A stretch of DNA of 61,768 bases from Schlesneria sp. (GTDB taxonomy: Bacteria; Planctomycetota; Planctomycetia; Planctomycetales; Planctomycetaceae): contig JAQGHU010000038.1 of NCBI GenBank assembly GCA_028291515.1, positions 1 to 61,768 of the forward strand, given 5' to 3'. How positions within the stretch are numbered: position 1 is the stretch's first letter; each line of letters begins with the position of its first letter. A program made the position numbers and the translations under genes. Below the pieces are notes generated by a model. That model did not search any database. It was not told where the DNA came from and saw only the letters and a list, made by a program, of their open reading frames with translations. Below are positions 45,821 through 54,724 of this stretch, in pieces.

Positions 45821-45946
45821 GGCAGCCTCTTTCGCGGGCGGGGACTATGATCTTGGTGGGATATCGTAGGGAAATGATCATACACCAGTGCGAATCCGCA
45901 CCACAAACGAAACTCGACCTGCGAAGGCAGTTTTTCGGGTGCATTT

Positions 45947-46037
45947 AGTGCGGGTCGCACCTACGTGTCGCGTTGAAGCATGGGTTAGACACAGTGAGTT
46001 TTGGCTCGCGGGACGCCACAGTGAGATGGGATGCTCT
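45947..46037 (+). repeat. Dispersed repeat family RC, copy 2
   Basis: AGTGCGGGTCGCACCTACGT, TGTCGCGTTGAAGCATGGGT and TTGGCTCGCGGGACGCCACA. It ends just before the clpX terminator hairpin. The first 13 bases (GTGCG...CGCAC) form a small palindrome in copies 2 and 3. Confidence 0.75.
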
Positions 46038-46040
46038 AAT

Positions 46041-46071
46041 GAAACCACCCGACTCAAAGGAGCCGGGCGGT
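46041..46071 (-). terminator. Probable intrinsic terminator of clpX
   Basis: On the minus strand a 12-base-pair stem with two G-T wobbles (ACCGCCCGGCTC paired with GAGTCGGGTGGT), loop CTTT, then TTTCATTAG. It lies about 27 bases after the clpX stop codon. Confidence 0.6.
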
Positions 46072-46097
46072 GTCTATTTGCCGAATTGCGGCCCATT

Positions 46098-47384
46098 TCA
46101 GGCGGCGGCGGAATCGTCCAGCGGACGCAGACTTGTCTCGCCACGAATGACTTCTGGCGTCATCAGGTACTTCTTGCCGGCCGCCTGGTCTGGCAATTGG
46201 TACATGACTTCGAACATCGATTCTTCGACGACCGACCGCAGACCGCGAGCCCCGGTTTCTTTCGATTTCGCGATTCGGGCGATTTCCCGCAGAGCTTCCG
46301 GCATGAATTCTAGTTCGGCATTTTCCATCTGGAACAGCTTCTGGTACTGCTTGACCAGCGAATTCTTTGGATCGGTCAGAATCTTGACCAGATCCTCTTC
46401 TTCCAGTGGAGACAACGCACTGACCACAGGCAGACGCCCCACCAGTTCCGGAATCATGCCGTATTCGATGACATCGTCTGTACAGGCATGGCCCAGGAGC
46501 TTGCCGCTGCGAGCGGTGTGATCTTCGGCCGAGGGAGCTCCGAAACCGATCGTTCGCTTACCCATTCGCTTGGCGATGATGTCTTCCAGGCCGACGAATG
46601 TTCCACCACAGATAAACAGGATGTTGGTCGTGTCGATCTGAATGTACTGCTGTTCGGGATGCTTGCGTCCCCCTTGTGGCGGCACATTGGCGACCGTTCC
46701 TTCGAGCATCTTCAGCAGGGCCTGTTGAACCCCTTCGCCGGAAACGTCGCGGGTGATCGAAACGTTCTGCGATGTCTTGCCAATCTTGTCGATTTCGTCG
46801 ATGAACACGATTCCGCGTTGAGCGACTTCGATATCGAAGTCAGCGGCATGCAGCAGTTTGAGCAGCAGGTTTTCGACGTCTTCGCCAACGTATCCCGCTT
46901 CCGTCAAGGTGGTCGCGTCGCCGATGGCGAACGGCACTTGAAGCAAGCGAGCGAGCGTGCGAGCCATCAACGTCTTGCCGGAACCAGTTGGTCCAATCAG
47001 CAGGATGTTGGACTTTTCGATTTCGACATCGTTGTCCGCATCGGAAGCGGCCATCAATCGCTTGTAGTGATTGTGGACCGCGACCGACAGGATCTTTTTC
47101 GTGCGATCCTGACCAATCACGTATTGGTTGAGATGCTCGGTGATCTCACGCGGGCTGGGGACGCGGCTAAAGAGCTTGGTCGAGGTGCCACGCCGTTTGC
47201 GCTCCTGATCCAGGATGCTCTGGCAAAGTTCGATGCATTCGCCGCAAATGTAGACCTCATCAGGGCCCTCCACGAGCGGACCGACTTCTCGGTAGCTCTT
47301 GCGACAAAACGAACAATTGGCGTTTTTTTTGCCGGTCGCGCCACGTTTTCCGGCGGATGACATAAAATCTCGTCCCGAGGCCAT
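46098..47384 (-). CDS. clpX: ClpX, ATP-dependent unfoldase of the ClpXP protease
   Basis: A 428-residue protein, full length. The N-terminal zinc-binding domain has CSFC at 24-27 and CGEC at 47-50. Walker A is GPTGSGKT at 131-138, the pore loop GYVG at 164-167, Walker B FIDEIDK at 194-200, and the RKH loop GGRKHP at 238-243. ClpX selects tagged or specific substrates, unfolds them and feeds them to ClpP. No clpP gene is in this window, unlike the usual clpP-clpX order. The ATG at 47384 has an AAGGA ribosome binding site; a hairpin follows the stop. Confidence 0.97.
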   Translation of the reverse strand: MASGRDFMSSAGKRGATGKKNANCSFCRKSYREVGPLVEGPDEVYICGECIELCQSILDQERKRRGTSTKLFSRVPSPREITEHLNQYVIGQDRTKKILSVAVHNHYKRLMAASDADNDVEIEKSNILLIGPTGSGKTLMARTLARLLQVPFAIGDATTLTEAGYVGEDVENLLLKLLHAADFDIEVAQRGIVFIDEIDKIGKTSQNVSITRDVSGEGVQQALLKMLEGTVANVPPQGGRKHPEQQYIQIDTTNILFICGGTFVGLEDIIAKRMGKRTIGFGAPSAEDHTARSGKLLGHACTDDVIEYGMIPELVGRLPVVSALSPLEEEDLVKILTDPKNSLVKQYQKLFQMENAELEFMPEALREIARIAKSKETGARGLRSVVEESMFEVMYQLPDQAAGKKYLMTPEVIRGETSLRPLDDSAAA

Positions 47385-47505
47385 TGGCTTTCCTTCAACG
47401 CTGCCGATTGGTGTTCGTCGGTGAGTAACTCATTGATGAAAGCAAGCGGCGCGTCCATGGCCCTGCAACACTTCCCACGCATCCGAGTCCGGCATCATTC
47501 CAGAC

Positions 47506-47958
47506 TCATCCCATTTCCGAGTTTTTCACAGTTGCCGAGTTCAGGTTCGGCGGTTCGTCCGTGGATCTTGATACTTGCCGATTTGAGTCGTCCTGAACGG
47601 TTTCCCCGGTGTTTCCGGTGCCACCTTCCTGCTGGACATCCCCACCGGCAGCTTTTGCCGATTTCATTATGGTCTTTGGGGTTGCGTCCATCTGGCGGGC
47701 GGCGTCGCGTGCAAGTCGGCCCTTTATCAATCGGTACTCATCCTCTGTCAACTCACCCTGCTGACGCAATTCTCGGAACTGCGTCAGCATTTCGAGTTTG
47801 TCATCGGCACGACCGGAATCTTCGCGAAACCGTGCCCGCACCTGAAAGATCAACCAGACCGCTACCGTGGCTGCGATGATGGTCCCCACCAACATGGTGG
47901 GGCTCATGGCATCCTGATAGCGATTCAATAAGTCCCAGTTCATCTCCACAGCCAACAT
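47506..47958 (-). CDS. Single-pass membrane protein with SHOCT-like motif
   Basis: A 150-residue protein from the ATG at 47958, with GAGGA eight bases upstream. One membrane helix lies at about 19-39 (TMLVGTIIAATVAVWLIFQV). A SHOCT-like helical motif follows: LEMLTQFRELRQQGELTEDEY near 55-75 and IKGRLARDAAR, common in short bacterial membrane proteins. The C-terminal 55 residues are polar and low-complexity. Function unknown. It is upstream of clpX on the same strand but separated by about 120 bases. Confidence 0.7.
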   Translation of the reverse strand: MLAVEMNWDLLNRYQDAMSPTMLVGTIIAATVAVWLIFQVRARFREDSGRADDKLEMLTQFRELRQQGELTEDEYRLIKGRLARDAARQMDATPKTIMKSAKAAGGDVQQEGGTGNTGETVQDDSNRQVSRSTDEPPNLNSATVKNSEMG

Positions 47959-48479
47959 GCGTCGTCCTCACGATCACCGTTCGTTGAGATGTTGCCAATC
48001 GATTCAACATCGCCGAGGACGCCATTATTTGCTGCTGCGAGAACTGGGGCAAGCTGATTCCCTCAAATACGGGGCCATCTGACAAGCATCGCCGCATCTC
48101 TCGATTTGGTTCTGCTTTAAACTTCACGATGCGGACTAAAGCAGCATTCGTGCCATTCGCGAGCAAGGTTCGCAAGTGGCCAGATTTCGATAGCGAACGC
48201 GTCGAGTTGCAGCACAATCCGGCAGAGACTGCTGTCGCAATGACACTCGCTCCCTGTCGGTCACCGAAATCCTTGCAGCATTGTCGCTCGATCGTTGTAG
48301 AGATTACAGGCAATGTGGGAAAGCTCGTCAAATTCCATCTTCGTGGACTTCGTGTTCTTCGTGGTGAAAGAATGCCAAACGAGCCGATCACCTTCATCCG
48401 CAGTCGGTCAGAGAGCTGGTGTTAAGAGCGGTAGAGAATCACCACGAAGGACACGAAGAGCACGAAGGATTTCCTCTCA
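47959..48479. other. Intergenic region with an inverted repeat, no supported gene
   Basis: About 520 bases. The only clear structure is the inverted repeat of family RI at 48339-48467. The upstream part holds a frame with no RBS. The promoter of the SHOCT-like gene should lie near 47960-48100. Confidence 0.4.
48339..48467. repeat. 28-base inverted repeat (family RI) built from CTTCGTG units
   Basis: CTTCGTGGACTTCGTGTTCT then TCGTGGTG at 48339-48366, and CACCACGAAGGACACGAAGA then GCACGAAG at 48440-48467, are inverted copies with three mismatches. Each arm repeats CTTCGTG or CACGAAG. Sequences of this type recur in many environmental bacterial genomes. Confidence 0.65.
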
Positions 48480-49781
48480 CTAAAGCCGAGTGATGCGGTA
48501 GCCCGGGTGATCGGGGGTGAATAACTCGGGTAGCAATCTCACACCCAGGCCGGGACGATCCGGGATGGCGATGTGTCCTTTTTTTACGGTCGGTGGTTCG
48601 TCGATCAGGAGCGGATAAAGAGTGCGAATGTGGGCTCGCACTGTTTCTTGATAGGTGATGTTCGCGCAACTGGCGGAAACCTGCAGGCCGGAGAATAAGG
48701 TCAGCGGTCCCGTACAGTCGTGCATGAGCGACGGGATATTGAAGACCTGCGATAGCTCGGCGGCTCGGCGGGTTTCGCTGATGCCACCGACCCAGGTCGG
48801 ATCGATCATCGTGTAGTCTGCCGCATTCTGTTGCAGCACTTGCCGATACTCTTCGCGACTGACCAGCATTTCACTGACGGCGATAGGAACACCGGCTCGA
48901 TCGCGGAAATCGGCAATTGCCGCCACGCTGTCTGGACGAATCACGTCTTCGAGCCAGAGCGGTTTGATCTCGCGCATCGCTTCGGCAATCCGTAGCGCCG
49001 CTGGTAGCGAGAAGAACCCGTGGCCATCCAGCATCAGCTCCATTTTCAGTCCGACTCGTTCGCGGATCTGATGCATCGGTTGCAACGCTTCTTTCAGGTC
49101 TGGCCACGAGACGCGGTGTCCCCCGGTCGCTCGATAGATCTGGTCGAGTGACCACAGCTTCATTGCCGTGTAACCTTCCTCGAGCAACTCTTCGGCCAGT
49201 TCCACCGCATGAAACACACTGTTGAAGTTATCTTCCAGCGGCCCCGCTTTACCGAGGTCGCCATGACCCGGCCACCCCTGCGAATCGGGAGCATCCTTCG
49301 GTCGCCTCCCATAAGTCGGCCCGCCGCAACTGTTGTAGACTGGAATCGCATCGCGCACAGGTCCGCCGAGCAGTCGCCAGATCGGCTGTTTCGTCAACTG
49401 GCCCAGGATGTCCCACAGAGCAACGTCGATGGCCGAGATGGCGCGCAGTTCACAGCCACGAACGCCAAAAGCTGTCCCTCGCTCGTAGAGGAACCGCCAG
49501 TGGCTTTCGATTGCGGTCGCATCCGCACCAAGCAGTCGTCGCGACATCCAGTCGTGCAGCGTCGCGGCCACGGCATGCGGGATATAGTACGTTTCGCCGT
49601 GTCCGATCACCTGGTCCCCACCGACGGTTCCGGCATCGGTATGGATTCGCAGCAGCATCAGCCCCGCCATGATGTCGTGCGGGATGAGCGTTTCGATGGC
49701 CACAATCCGCGGCCCGCGCTGATAGGCATGTTCCTGCGTGGGACTTGAAGCTCGGGAAATATAGTGTCCGGGTGCAGTCAT
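48480..49781 (-). CDS. Mandelate racemase/muconate-lactonizing enzyme family dehydratase-like protein
   Basis: A 433-residue enolase-superfamily enzyme. The capping domain is N-terminal; ISAIDVALWDILGQLTKQPI leads into the barrel. Metal ligands are in LMLDGHGFFS (Asp about 247), LWLEDVIRPD (Glu about 273) and AVSEMLVSREE (Glu about 300), and HDCTGPLTLFSGLQ has the likely general-base His. The family abstracts a proton next to a carboxylate and dehydrates sugar acids, for example galactonate or mannonate. The Cys-Thr-Gly-Pro and the CGGPTYG stretch point to a sugar-acid dehydratase, but the exact substrate cannot be told. No transporter or kinase partner is adjacent. Confidence 0.9.
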   Translation of the reverse strand: MTAPGHYISRASSPTQEHAYQRGPRIVAIETLIPHDIMAGLMLLRIHTDAGTVGGDQVIGHGETYYIPHAVAATLHDWMSRRLLGADATAIESHWRFLYERGTAFGVRGCELRAISAIDVALWDILGQLTKQPIWRLLGGPVRDAIPVYNSCGGPTYGRRPKDAPDSQGWPGHGDLGKAGPLEDNFNSVFHAVELAEELLEEGYTAMKLWSLDQIYRATGGHRVSWPDLKEALQPMHQIRERVGLKMELMLDGHGFFSLPAALRIAEAMREIKPLWLEDVIRPDSVAAIADFRDRAGVPIAVSEMLVSREEYRQVLQQNAADYTMIDPTWVGGISETRRAAELSQVFNIPSLMHDCTGPLTLFSGLQVSASCANITYQETVRAHIRTLYPLLIDEPPTVKKGHIAIPDRPGLGVRLLPELFTPDHPGYRITRL

Positions 49782-50410
49782 GCGATGAAGCCTTGCGGTA
49801 GGACGTTGACAAGTACCTGACAGACGCTTCAGTAGTCTAACGGCCGATTCTCACCCTGCCGAGAGCCACGAATCCCCCTCATGGCGACGACATGAATTAA
49901 CACTGAGGCCGGAAAGCGAATCCCAGGGAGCCGCACTGAATCAGTACGGTGACCAATTGCAGTGATCGCCTCAAATCAAGTGGCAGTCCCTCAGCTGTAC
50001 AGCGATCACACCAATAACCGGCATTGCCGAATAAAACGAAAAGGAGACGATTTTCACGCGAAGCTGCGGAGTCGCGAAGAGGAGAAAAAGCAATGGCGAA
50101 ATCGAATGCGCGGCACTTATGCGAGCAGAGTGGATGGCTCGTTTCTTCTCTCTCGTCTCCACTGCGGGCGAAGCCATTAGTCACAACGGCAATGGTCTTT
50201 GTGATCTTCTGTGTCGCTGCCTTCTTCCAAGCCGATTCCGCGTGAGGAGGGTTGGTTTGTCGATGGGTTGGCACAACTCGCTGACGATTCTTGGAAGTAC
50301 AGGTCGGTCACTTTCGCGATGTGGCGACATATGATGTTGACGAATCGCCTCGGCGCGCTTCCCCAAATCAGCACATGGATCAACTTGACGATAGCACTTG
50401 AGACCTCATT
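49782..50410. other. Intergenic region upstream of the sigma factor operon
   Basis: About 630 bases between the enolase-superfamily gene (minus) and the sigma factor (plus). The promoter of the sigma operon should be in the last 150 bases; I cannot define its boxes. A minus-strand frame at 49897-50274 has no RBS and looks non-coding, with a CGAAGCTGCGGAGTCGCGAA phrase that recurs in other genomes. Confidence 0.4.
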
Positions 50411-50959
50411 TTGCTGACTGACCCACCCGTCACAACGAACACGAATGATCGGCACGAGGAATTCGTGACTTTGTTGACGGCTGCGCACGACAAATTGTTC
50501 GGCTATCTGATGTCACTGTTGGGTCGTTGGCATGATGCGCAGGATGTCTTGCAGAGTTCCAGTCTGCTGATGTGGAGGAAGTTCGAAACCTATGAAGCGG
50601 GCAGCAATTTCGTGGCGTGGGCCAGCACGATTTGTTTTTACGAGGCGAAGAACTTTCAACGGCTGACGGCGCGATCCCATTTGAAATTCGATGACGACTT
50701 GCTCGCGACTTTGGCCTCGGAACGGCTTGCCGATCTTGATCTGCAGGGGCGACGGATCGCAGCCCTGGAGCAGTGTTTGAACGAAGTCGGGCTCGCCGAA
50801 CGCGAGTTTTTACGTACAGCCTATGCCGAACACGGCGGGATCACCGAATTGGCCGTGAAGCTGCAGCGAGCCCCACGGACGCTGTACAACAAATTGACTT
50901 TGCTTCGGCGACGTTTGACCGAGTGCGTACAACGTCGTTTACAAGAGGGGGCCTTATGA
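50411..50959 (+). CDS. ECF sigma factor of planctomycete type
   Basis: A 182-residue protein from the TTG at 50411; no ATG precedes the first helix, and homology starts at HEEFVTLLTAAHDKLFGYLM. Region 2 covers about 15-85, with LGRWHDAQDVLQSSSLLMWR carrying the core-binding and promoter-recognising helices. Region 4 is at about 120-175 (LNEVGLAEREFLRTAYAEHG, then VKLQRAPRTLYNKLTLLRRR as the helix-turn-helix). It resembles the sigma-70 ECF group restricted to Rhodopirellula, Verrucomicrobium and relatives. Its stop overlaps the next start by four bases (ATGA), so translation of sigma and the anti-sigma-like protein is coupled. Confidence 0.88.
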   Translation: MLTDPPVTTNTNDRHEEFVTLLTAAHDKLFGYLMSLLGRWHDAQDVLQSSSLLMWRKFETYEAGSNFVAWASTICFYEAKNFQRLTARSHLKFDDDLLATLASERLADLDLQGRRIAALEQCLNEVGLAEREFLRTAYAEHGGITELAVKLQRAPRTLYNKLTLLRRRLTECVQRRLQEGAL

Positions 50960-51810
50960 CGCCCGATCACAAGAGTCGCCTGTTGGATTTGTTTGTGGCT
51001 TGGACACAAGCGACGATTACGGAGGCAGAGGACCGAGAGCTACAAGCCGCTCTGCGTACTGACGTGGAAGCTCGAAGGCTGTGGTTTCTGCATCAGGATT
51101 TGGAGTTGGGGCTGCAATGTCTGACTCAGGTCGTTAAAGAAACTGCGGACCATCAAGGGGAAGGCGTATCTGTCAGCAAGGGTGCCGCAAACGCTGACCT
51201 TGAGCCCGGCAGTCGTTTGTCAACGAGCAGCGCCAACTGGTCGCGAGTTGCCCGGCTCGCACGACGACATCCGGCGATGACAGCCGTCGCCTTGTTGTGC
51301 CTGTCCGCGACGGTGCTGTTCGGTGTTCACATGTGGCGGCTGCCGCCAAGCGATTTCATGGTCGAATCGCCGACTCATGGGACAAACTTTGCGCTGTCGG
51401 GACAGAAGGGCAAGGTGATCGCGTTGCACTTTTTGCTGAAAACCGAATGCCCGTTCTGCCTCAAGTTGACGAACGATTATGCTCGGCTGGGGGCTTCCGA
51501 ACCCGATGTCGTGCATCTATTTCTCAAGCCCGACAGTGCTGATGAGATCAAAGTCTGGGCCGGGAAAATCAGCCAGGAGGGGCTGAAGAGTCCCCCTGTC
51601 ATCTATCGCGACCCCGACGCTCGGCTGGCTAAAGAATATGGCATTCCAGGCGGCTATGAATTTCACGGTTCTATCACCCATTACCCGGCACTGGTGTTGC
51701 TTGATGGATCAGGCCAGGAAGTGTTCCGCTATGTTGGCAAAAACAATTCCGACCGTATGAAGCCGGACGACTTCATCACCAGACTGGCGATGGTGACGGA
51801 TCACAAATGA
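50956..51810 (+). CDS. Transmembrane anti-sigma-like protein fused to a periplasmic redoxin domain
   Basis: A 284-residue fusion. The N-terminal 100 residues are helical and cytoplasmic (MTPDHKSRLLDLFVAWTQAT, DRELQAALRTDVEARRLWFL), the layout of planctomycete anti-sigma factors. One membrane helix lies at about 107-126. The exported C-terminal domain (about 134-284) has a thioredoxin/AhpC fold: QKGKVIALHFLLKTECPFC with CPFC at 165-168, and HYPALVLLD with the cis-Pro at 244. The gene overlaps the sigma factor stop. I infer that disulfide state outside the membrane may control sigma release. A redoxin nearly identical in pattern is encoded at 53135. Enzymatic activity may also exist. Confidence 0.85.
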   Translation: MTPDHKSRLLDLFVAWTQATITEAEDRELQAALRTDVEARRLWFLHQDLELGLQCLTQVVKETADHQGEGVSVSKGAANADLEPGSRLSTSSANWSRVARLARRHPAMTAVALLCLSATVLFGVHMWRLPPSDFMVESPTHGTNFALSGQKGKVIALHFLLKTECPFCLKLTNDYARLGASEPDVVHLFLKPDSADEIKVWAGKISQEGLKSPPVIYRDPDARLAKEYGIPGGYEFHGSITHYPALVLLDGSGQEVFRYVGKNNSDRMKPDDFITRLAMVTDHK

Positions 51811-51908
51811 ACGCTGTCTCGAGCACGATCCCGCGTGCTGGATGACGGGAAGTGACGCGACGGTACCGGATTTCCGCGCATGCTGTTGATCGAAAGTGAG
51901 GCCCTGTG

Positions 51909-53000
51909 ATGAAGGCATTCTGCTGTCTCGTGAGTGTCGTCGCTTTGTCCACGTCGATCCAGGGAAGCCTTACCGCTCAGGAAAAGAATGGTGCCTACGG
52001 CAACCTGGTTCCTCAATACCTGCTTGGTCTTGTGCATGCGCCGGAAGTTCACAAAGAGTTGAAGCTGTCAGCCAAGCAGATTGGCGATCTGGAAGCCCTG
52101 CTTCGCAAAGTGGATGCGCAGTGGTTTCCCGCTCGCAACTTGCCTGCCGACCCGCAGCGAGCAGTGACTCTGAAACTGGAATCGGAGGTTTGGGAATGGT
52201 TCGGCAAATCCGCAACGGAAGAGCAGCGGCAACGACTTCGGCAACTGGAATATTATGCGCAAGGAAACAGGATGCTGTTGCGCAGCGAGATGGCGGAGCG
52301 AGTCGGCCTGCAGTCGTCTCAGCAACAGAAACTGGCCGTGCTGGTCCGCGCGACCGACGAATCGAAACTGGCCTTGGCACGCGTCGCGTTCGGTGACCCG
52401 GAGCTCAAGGGTCTTCAAGAAAGGGCGGAGAAAGCGAGCAGAGCCGAACGAGACGGGCTGATGAAGATCGTACGACCGGAGCAAAGGGAGAAGCTGAAGT
52501 CCTTGCTGGGCGATCCGTTCGACCCCGCCAGGCTGAAACGCGTCCATGCGATGGCTCCGGAGTTTGCTTCCGTGGAACACTGGCTCAACTCTTCGCCGCT
52601 CACTATGCGGGAATTGAAAGGCAAAGTGGTGCTGGTCCACTTCTATGCGTTTCAGTGTCACAACTGTCACGCCAACTATGGAATCTACCGGCGCTGGCAC
52701 AAGGAATTGACTGACAAAGGCGTTGTCGTGGTCGGCATTCAAACGCCGGAAACGAGTCGCGAGCGGGACGCAGATGCTGTGAAAGCCGCTGCTCGCGAAA
52801 GTGATTTGAAGTTTCCAATCATGATCGACCTGCAATCGGAAAACTGGAAAGCATGGGGCAATACCATGTGGCCCTGCGTTTATGTCGTGGACAAGCAGGG
52901 CTACATACGGCTGTGGTGGCCCGGCGAATTAAATTGGAAAGGTGCGACGGGCGACAAAACCATCGAAGAGGCCGTCGACAGGCTGCAGGCGGAAGAGTGA
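51909..53000 (+). CDS. Secreted thioredoxin-fold (TlpA-like) protein with helical N-terminal domain
   Basis: A 363-residue protein from the ATG at 51909, preceded by GTGAGG. Signal peptide: KAFCCLVSVVALSTSIQGSL with cleavage near TAQ. About 28-215 is an all-helical, charged domain (AKQIGDLEALLRKVDAQWFP, QSSQQQKLAVLV) similar to Spy/LTXXQ-like or other helical repeat sensors. A thioredoxin domain follows: GKVVLVHFYAFQCHNCHANY, CHNC at about 250-253, and MWPCVYVVDKQGYI with the cis-Pro at about 322. TlpA-type proteins reduce or transfer disulfides. It is 98 bases after the anti-sigma/redoxin gene and probably co-transcribed. Confidence 0.85.
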   Translation: MKAFCCLVSVVALSTSIQGSLTAQEKNGAYGNLVPQYLLGLVHAPEVHKELKLSAKQIGDLEALLRKVDAQWFPARNLPADPQRAVTLKLESEVWEWFGKSATEEQRQRLRQLEYYAQGNRMLLRSEMAERVGLQSSQQQKLAVLVRATDESKLALARVAFGDPELKGLQERAEKASRAERDGLMKIVRPEQREKLKSLLGDPFDPARLKRVHAMAPEFASVEHWLNSSPLTMRELKGKVVLVHFYAFQCHNCHANYGIYRRWHKELTDKGVVVVGIQTPETSRERDADAVKAAARESDLKFPIMIDLQSENWKAWGNTMWPCVYVVDKQGYIRLWWPGELNWKGATGDKTIEEAVDRLQAEE

Positions 53001-53134
53001 CTTCCGTTCGTCGACTTGAAGTCAGCCGGCGAGTCGACGTCTACGCATCGCAGTCATCATTCGCGACACCGGATCTGGAATTCGGACAACTGGATTCAAA
53101 CATTCCCTTATCGACTAGAAACAAAATCACCCCG

Positions 53135-53680
53135 ATGACAACAAACAACAGAAGAGCTGGATTGGTTCTGATTCTCTCGCTGATCGCCGTCACTGCTTGC
53201 GCAGAGAATCCTACGGACTTTACCATCGAATCGCCGACTCACGGCTCGACGCTGACGCTGTCGGAGCAGAAGGGTAAGGTGATTGCACTGCACTTCTTGC
53301 TGAAGACGGAATGTCCGTACTGCATCAAAAATACAAATGATTACGCCAAGCTGGCTAGCACGACTCCAGATGTGTTGCATGTGTTTCTCAAGCCTGACAG
53401 TGCTGATGAAATCAAGGCCTGGGCCGGTAAGCTCAGCCAGGACGAATTGAAGGATCTGCCTGTCATTTATCGCGATCCAGATGCCAGGTTGGCAAAAGAA
53501 TTCGGCATTCCGGACGGCTACAAGTTTCATGGCCAGACCGTCCATTATCCGGCACTTGTGGTACTCGATCGTTCAGGTCAGGAACTGTTTCGCTACGTCG
53601 GTAAAAGCAACACCGACCGCATGAAGCCGGTCGACTTCATCGCCAAGTTGAAGGCGGCGAATGTGAAGCAGTCGAAATAG
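53135..53680 (+). CDS. Redoxin-family lipoprotein-like protein, paralogue of the anti-sigma fusion's C-terminal domain
   Basis: A 181-residue protein from the ATG at 53135. The N-terminus RRAGLVLILSLIAVTACAEN is a signal that ends in a lipobox-like VTAC. The redoxin domain has QKGKVIALHFLLKTECPYC, CPYC at 60-63, and YPALVVLDRSGQE. By eye, about 70 percent of residues match residues 134-284 of the fusion at 50956: PDSADEIK, PVIYRDPDARLAKE and DRMKP are shared. So the domain has been duplicated within the operon. It would act outside the cytoplasmic membrane, possibly as a partner or substrate of the sensor domain. Confidence 0.85.
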   Translation: MTTNNRRAGLVLILSLIAVTACAENPTDFTIESPTHGSTLTLSEQKGKVIALHFLLKTECPYCIKNTNDYAKLASTTPDVLHVFLKPDSADEIKAWAGKLSQDELKDLPVIYRDPDARLAKEFGIPDGYKFHGQTVHYPALVVLDRSGQELFRYVGKSNTDRMKPVDFIAKLKAANVKQSK

Positions 53681-53790
53681 AACCGATGAAGTTGATTCCC
53701 CGAAGTCAATCGTTTTTGGAAATTTCCAAGCCTTTCGCGCGTCGGTGATGCATCGTTCGATATCGGCAGGTCTGCACAAAGGAACTCAGA

Positions 53791-54183
53791 ATGAGAACAC
53801 TTGCACTTGTTGCCTTGGTCTGTTGTGGAGTGACGTCTCGCGAAGCCGCCGCTCAGAGTTTCTATTATGCTCCGCCCGGCTCTGGATACGGCGACTACTA
53901 CGGCGCTAATCTCGGAAATGGAATTGGTATTGGATACGGGGTTGGCGTCGGAGTGTCGCCGAATCTGTTGAACTCGAGCGTCACGGATACTTACATTCCA
54001 CCATTTCAAGAACTCTGCGATAGCAATCCGTCATTCATCTCGAGAGGCGCGGTCACTCCGTCACAGACTTCATTTCAGCCGAATGGTCCGAAGAAAAAGA
54101 CGAAGGTGAGCGCAACAAAGAAGAGCGTTCCAAAAGTCGCGATCACAAAGGCAAAGCTGGCCAAGAAGAGCTCTGCTAAGTGA
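53791..54183 (+). CDS. Small secreted protein with Gly/Tyr-rich and Lys-rich segments
   Basis: A 130-residue protein with a signal peptide (MRTLALVALVCCGVTSREAAA, cleavage before QSF). The mature N-terminus is rich in Gly and Tyr (FYYAPPGSGYGDYYGANLGN and GIGIGYGVGVGV), the C-terminus in Lys and Ser (KKKTKVSATKKSVPKVAITK). A Cys at about 72 is unpaired. The layout recalls structural or surface-coating proteins, but I recognise no family. It is the last gene of the sigma/redoxin group by position, 110 bases after the lipoprotein; operon membership is uncertain. Confidence 0.7.
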   Translation: MRTLALVALVCCGVTSREAAAQSFYYAPPGSGYGDYYGANLGNGIGIGYGVGVGVSPNLLNSSVTDTYIPPFQELCDSNPSFISRGAVTPSQTSFQPNGPKKKTKVSATKKSVPKVAITKAKLAKKSSAK

Positions 54184-54724
54184 TTTTATGGCAGCCGATC
54201 AACTCTTCTGGAATTCACAGTCAGAAATAAGGGATAGGGACCAAGGCGACGTGCAAGGGCATGATGTCGAAAATCCAGCCGCGAACCCGGGCAGGCCTAT
54301 GAACTGACGTTCGCTTGCTACCGAGATTCCCACTCTTTCGGGCGGAAAGATTCTGTCGATGGCGGAAGCAATTCAGGTCGCGCGAACGAAAAGCTCGTGC
54401 TGATAGTGGACTGATGTCGGCATGCCAGTCCAGGCTTACACGGTGTTGCTTCCGACCGCTGAAGAGCATCCGATCTCCGGCATTCGCAAGGCGATCAGGG
54501 ACACTGCCAATGGTCGGTCTCTTGTCTGATTCGCGCTGAAGACTGTTATTCGGCAGCATAACCTACGAGGCGTTGCCTTCAGTCTCCCCGTGGTGTCGCA
54601 CACGGCCGCGTCACCCCTCGATCGGCGTTTACTCCCTGGTCAGGCTTGCGAAGCCACCAACCATCGCTCAGGATGCGGCTGAGTGTTGCGGACCAATTTG
54701 GCTGGTTGAACAAGAAGCCTCTCG
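54184..54724. other. Intergenic region, no supported gene
   Basis: About 540 bases. I see no RNA gene, repeat family or gene. AGCATAACCTACGA near 54557 also occurs near 56777, but the match is too short to define an element. Confidence 0.35.

Noticed and set aside
48129-48425. Plus-strand 98-codon frame
   Set aside because: Runs into the CTTCGTG inverted repeat and has no RBS; part of the intergenic region.
49897-50274. Minus-strand 125-codon frame upstream of the sigma operon
   Set aside because: Lacks an RBS and protein-like composition; runs through dispersed CGAAGCTGCGGAGTCGCGAA-type sequence.
52068-52835. Minus-strand 255-codon frame opposite the TlpA-like gene
   Set aside because: A shadow of the real plus-strand gene, which has a signal peptide and CHNC motif.
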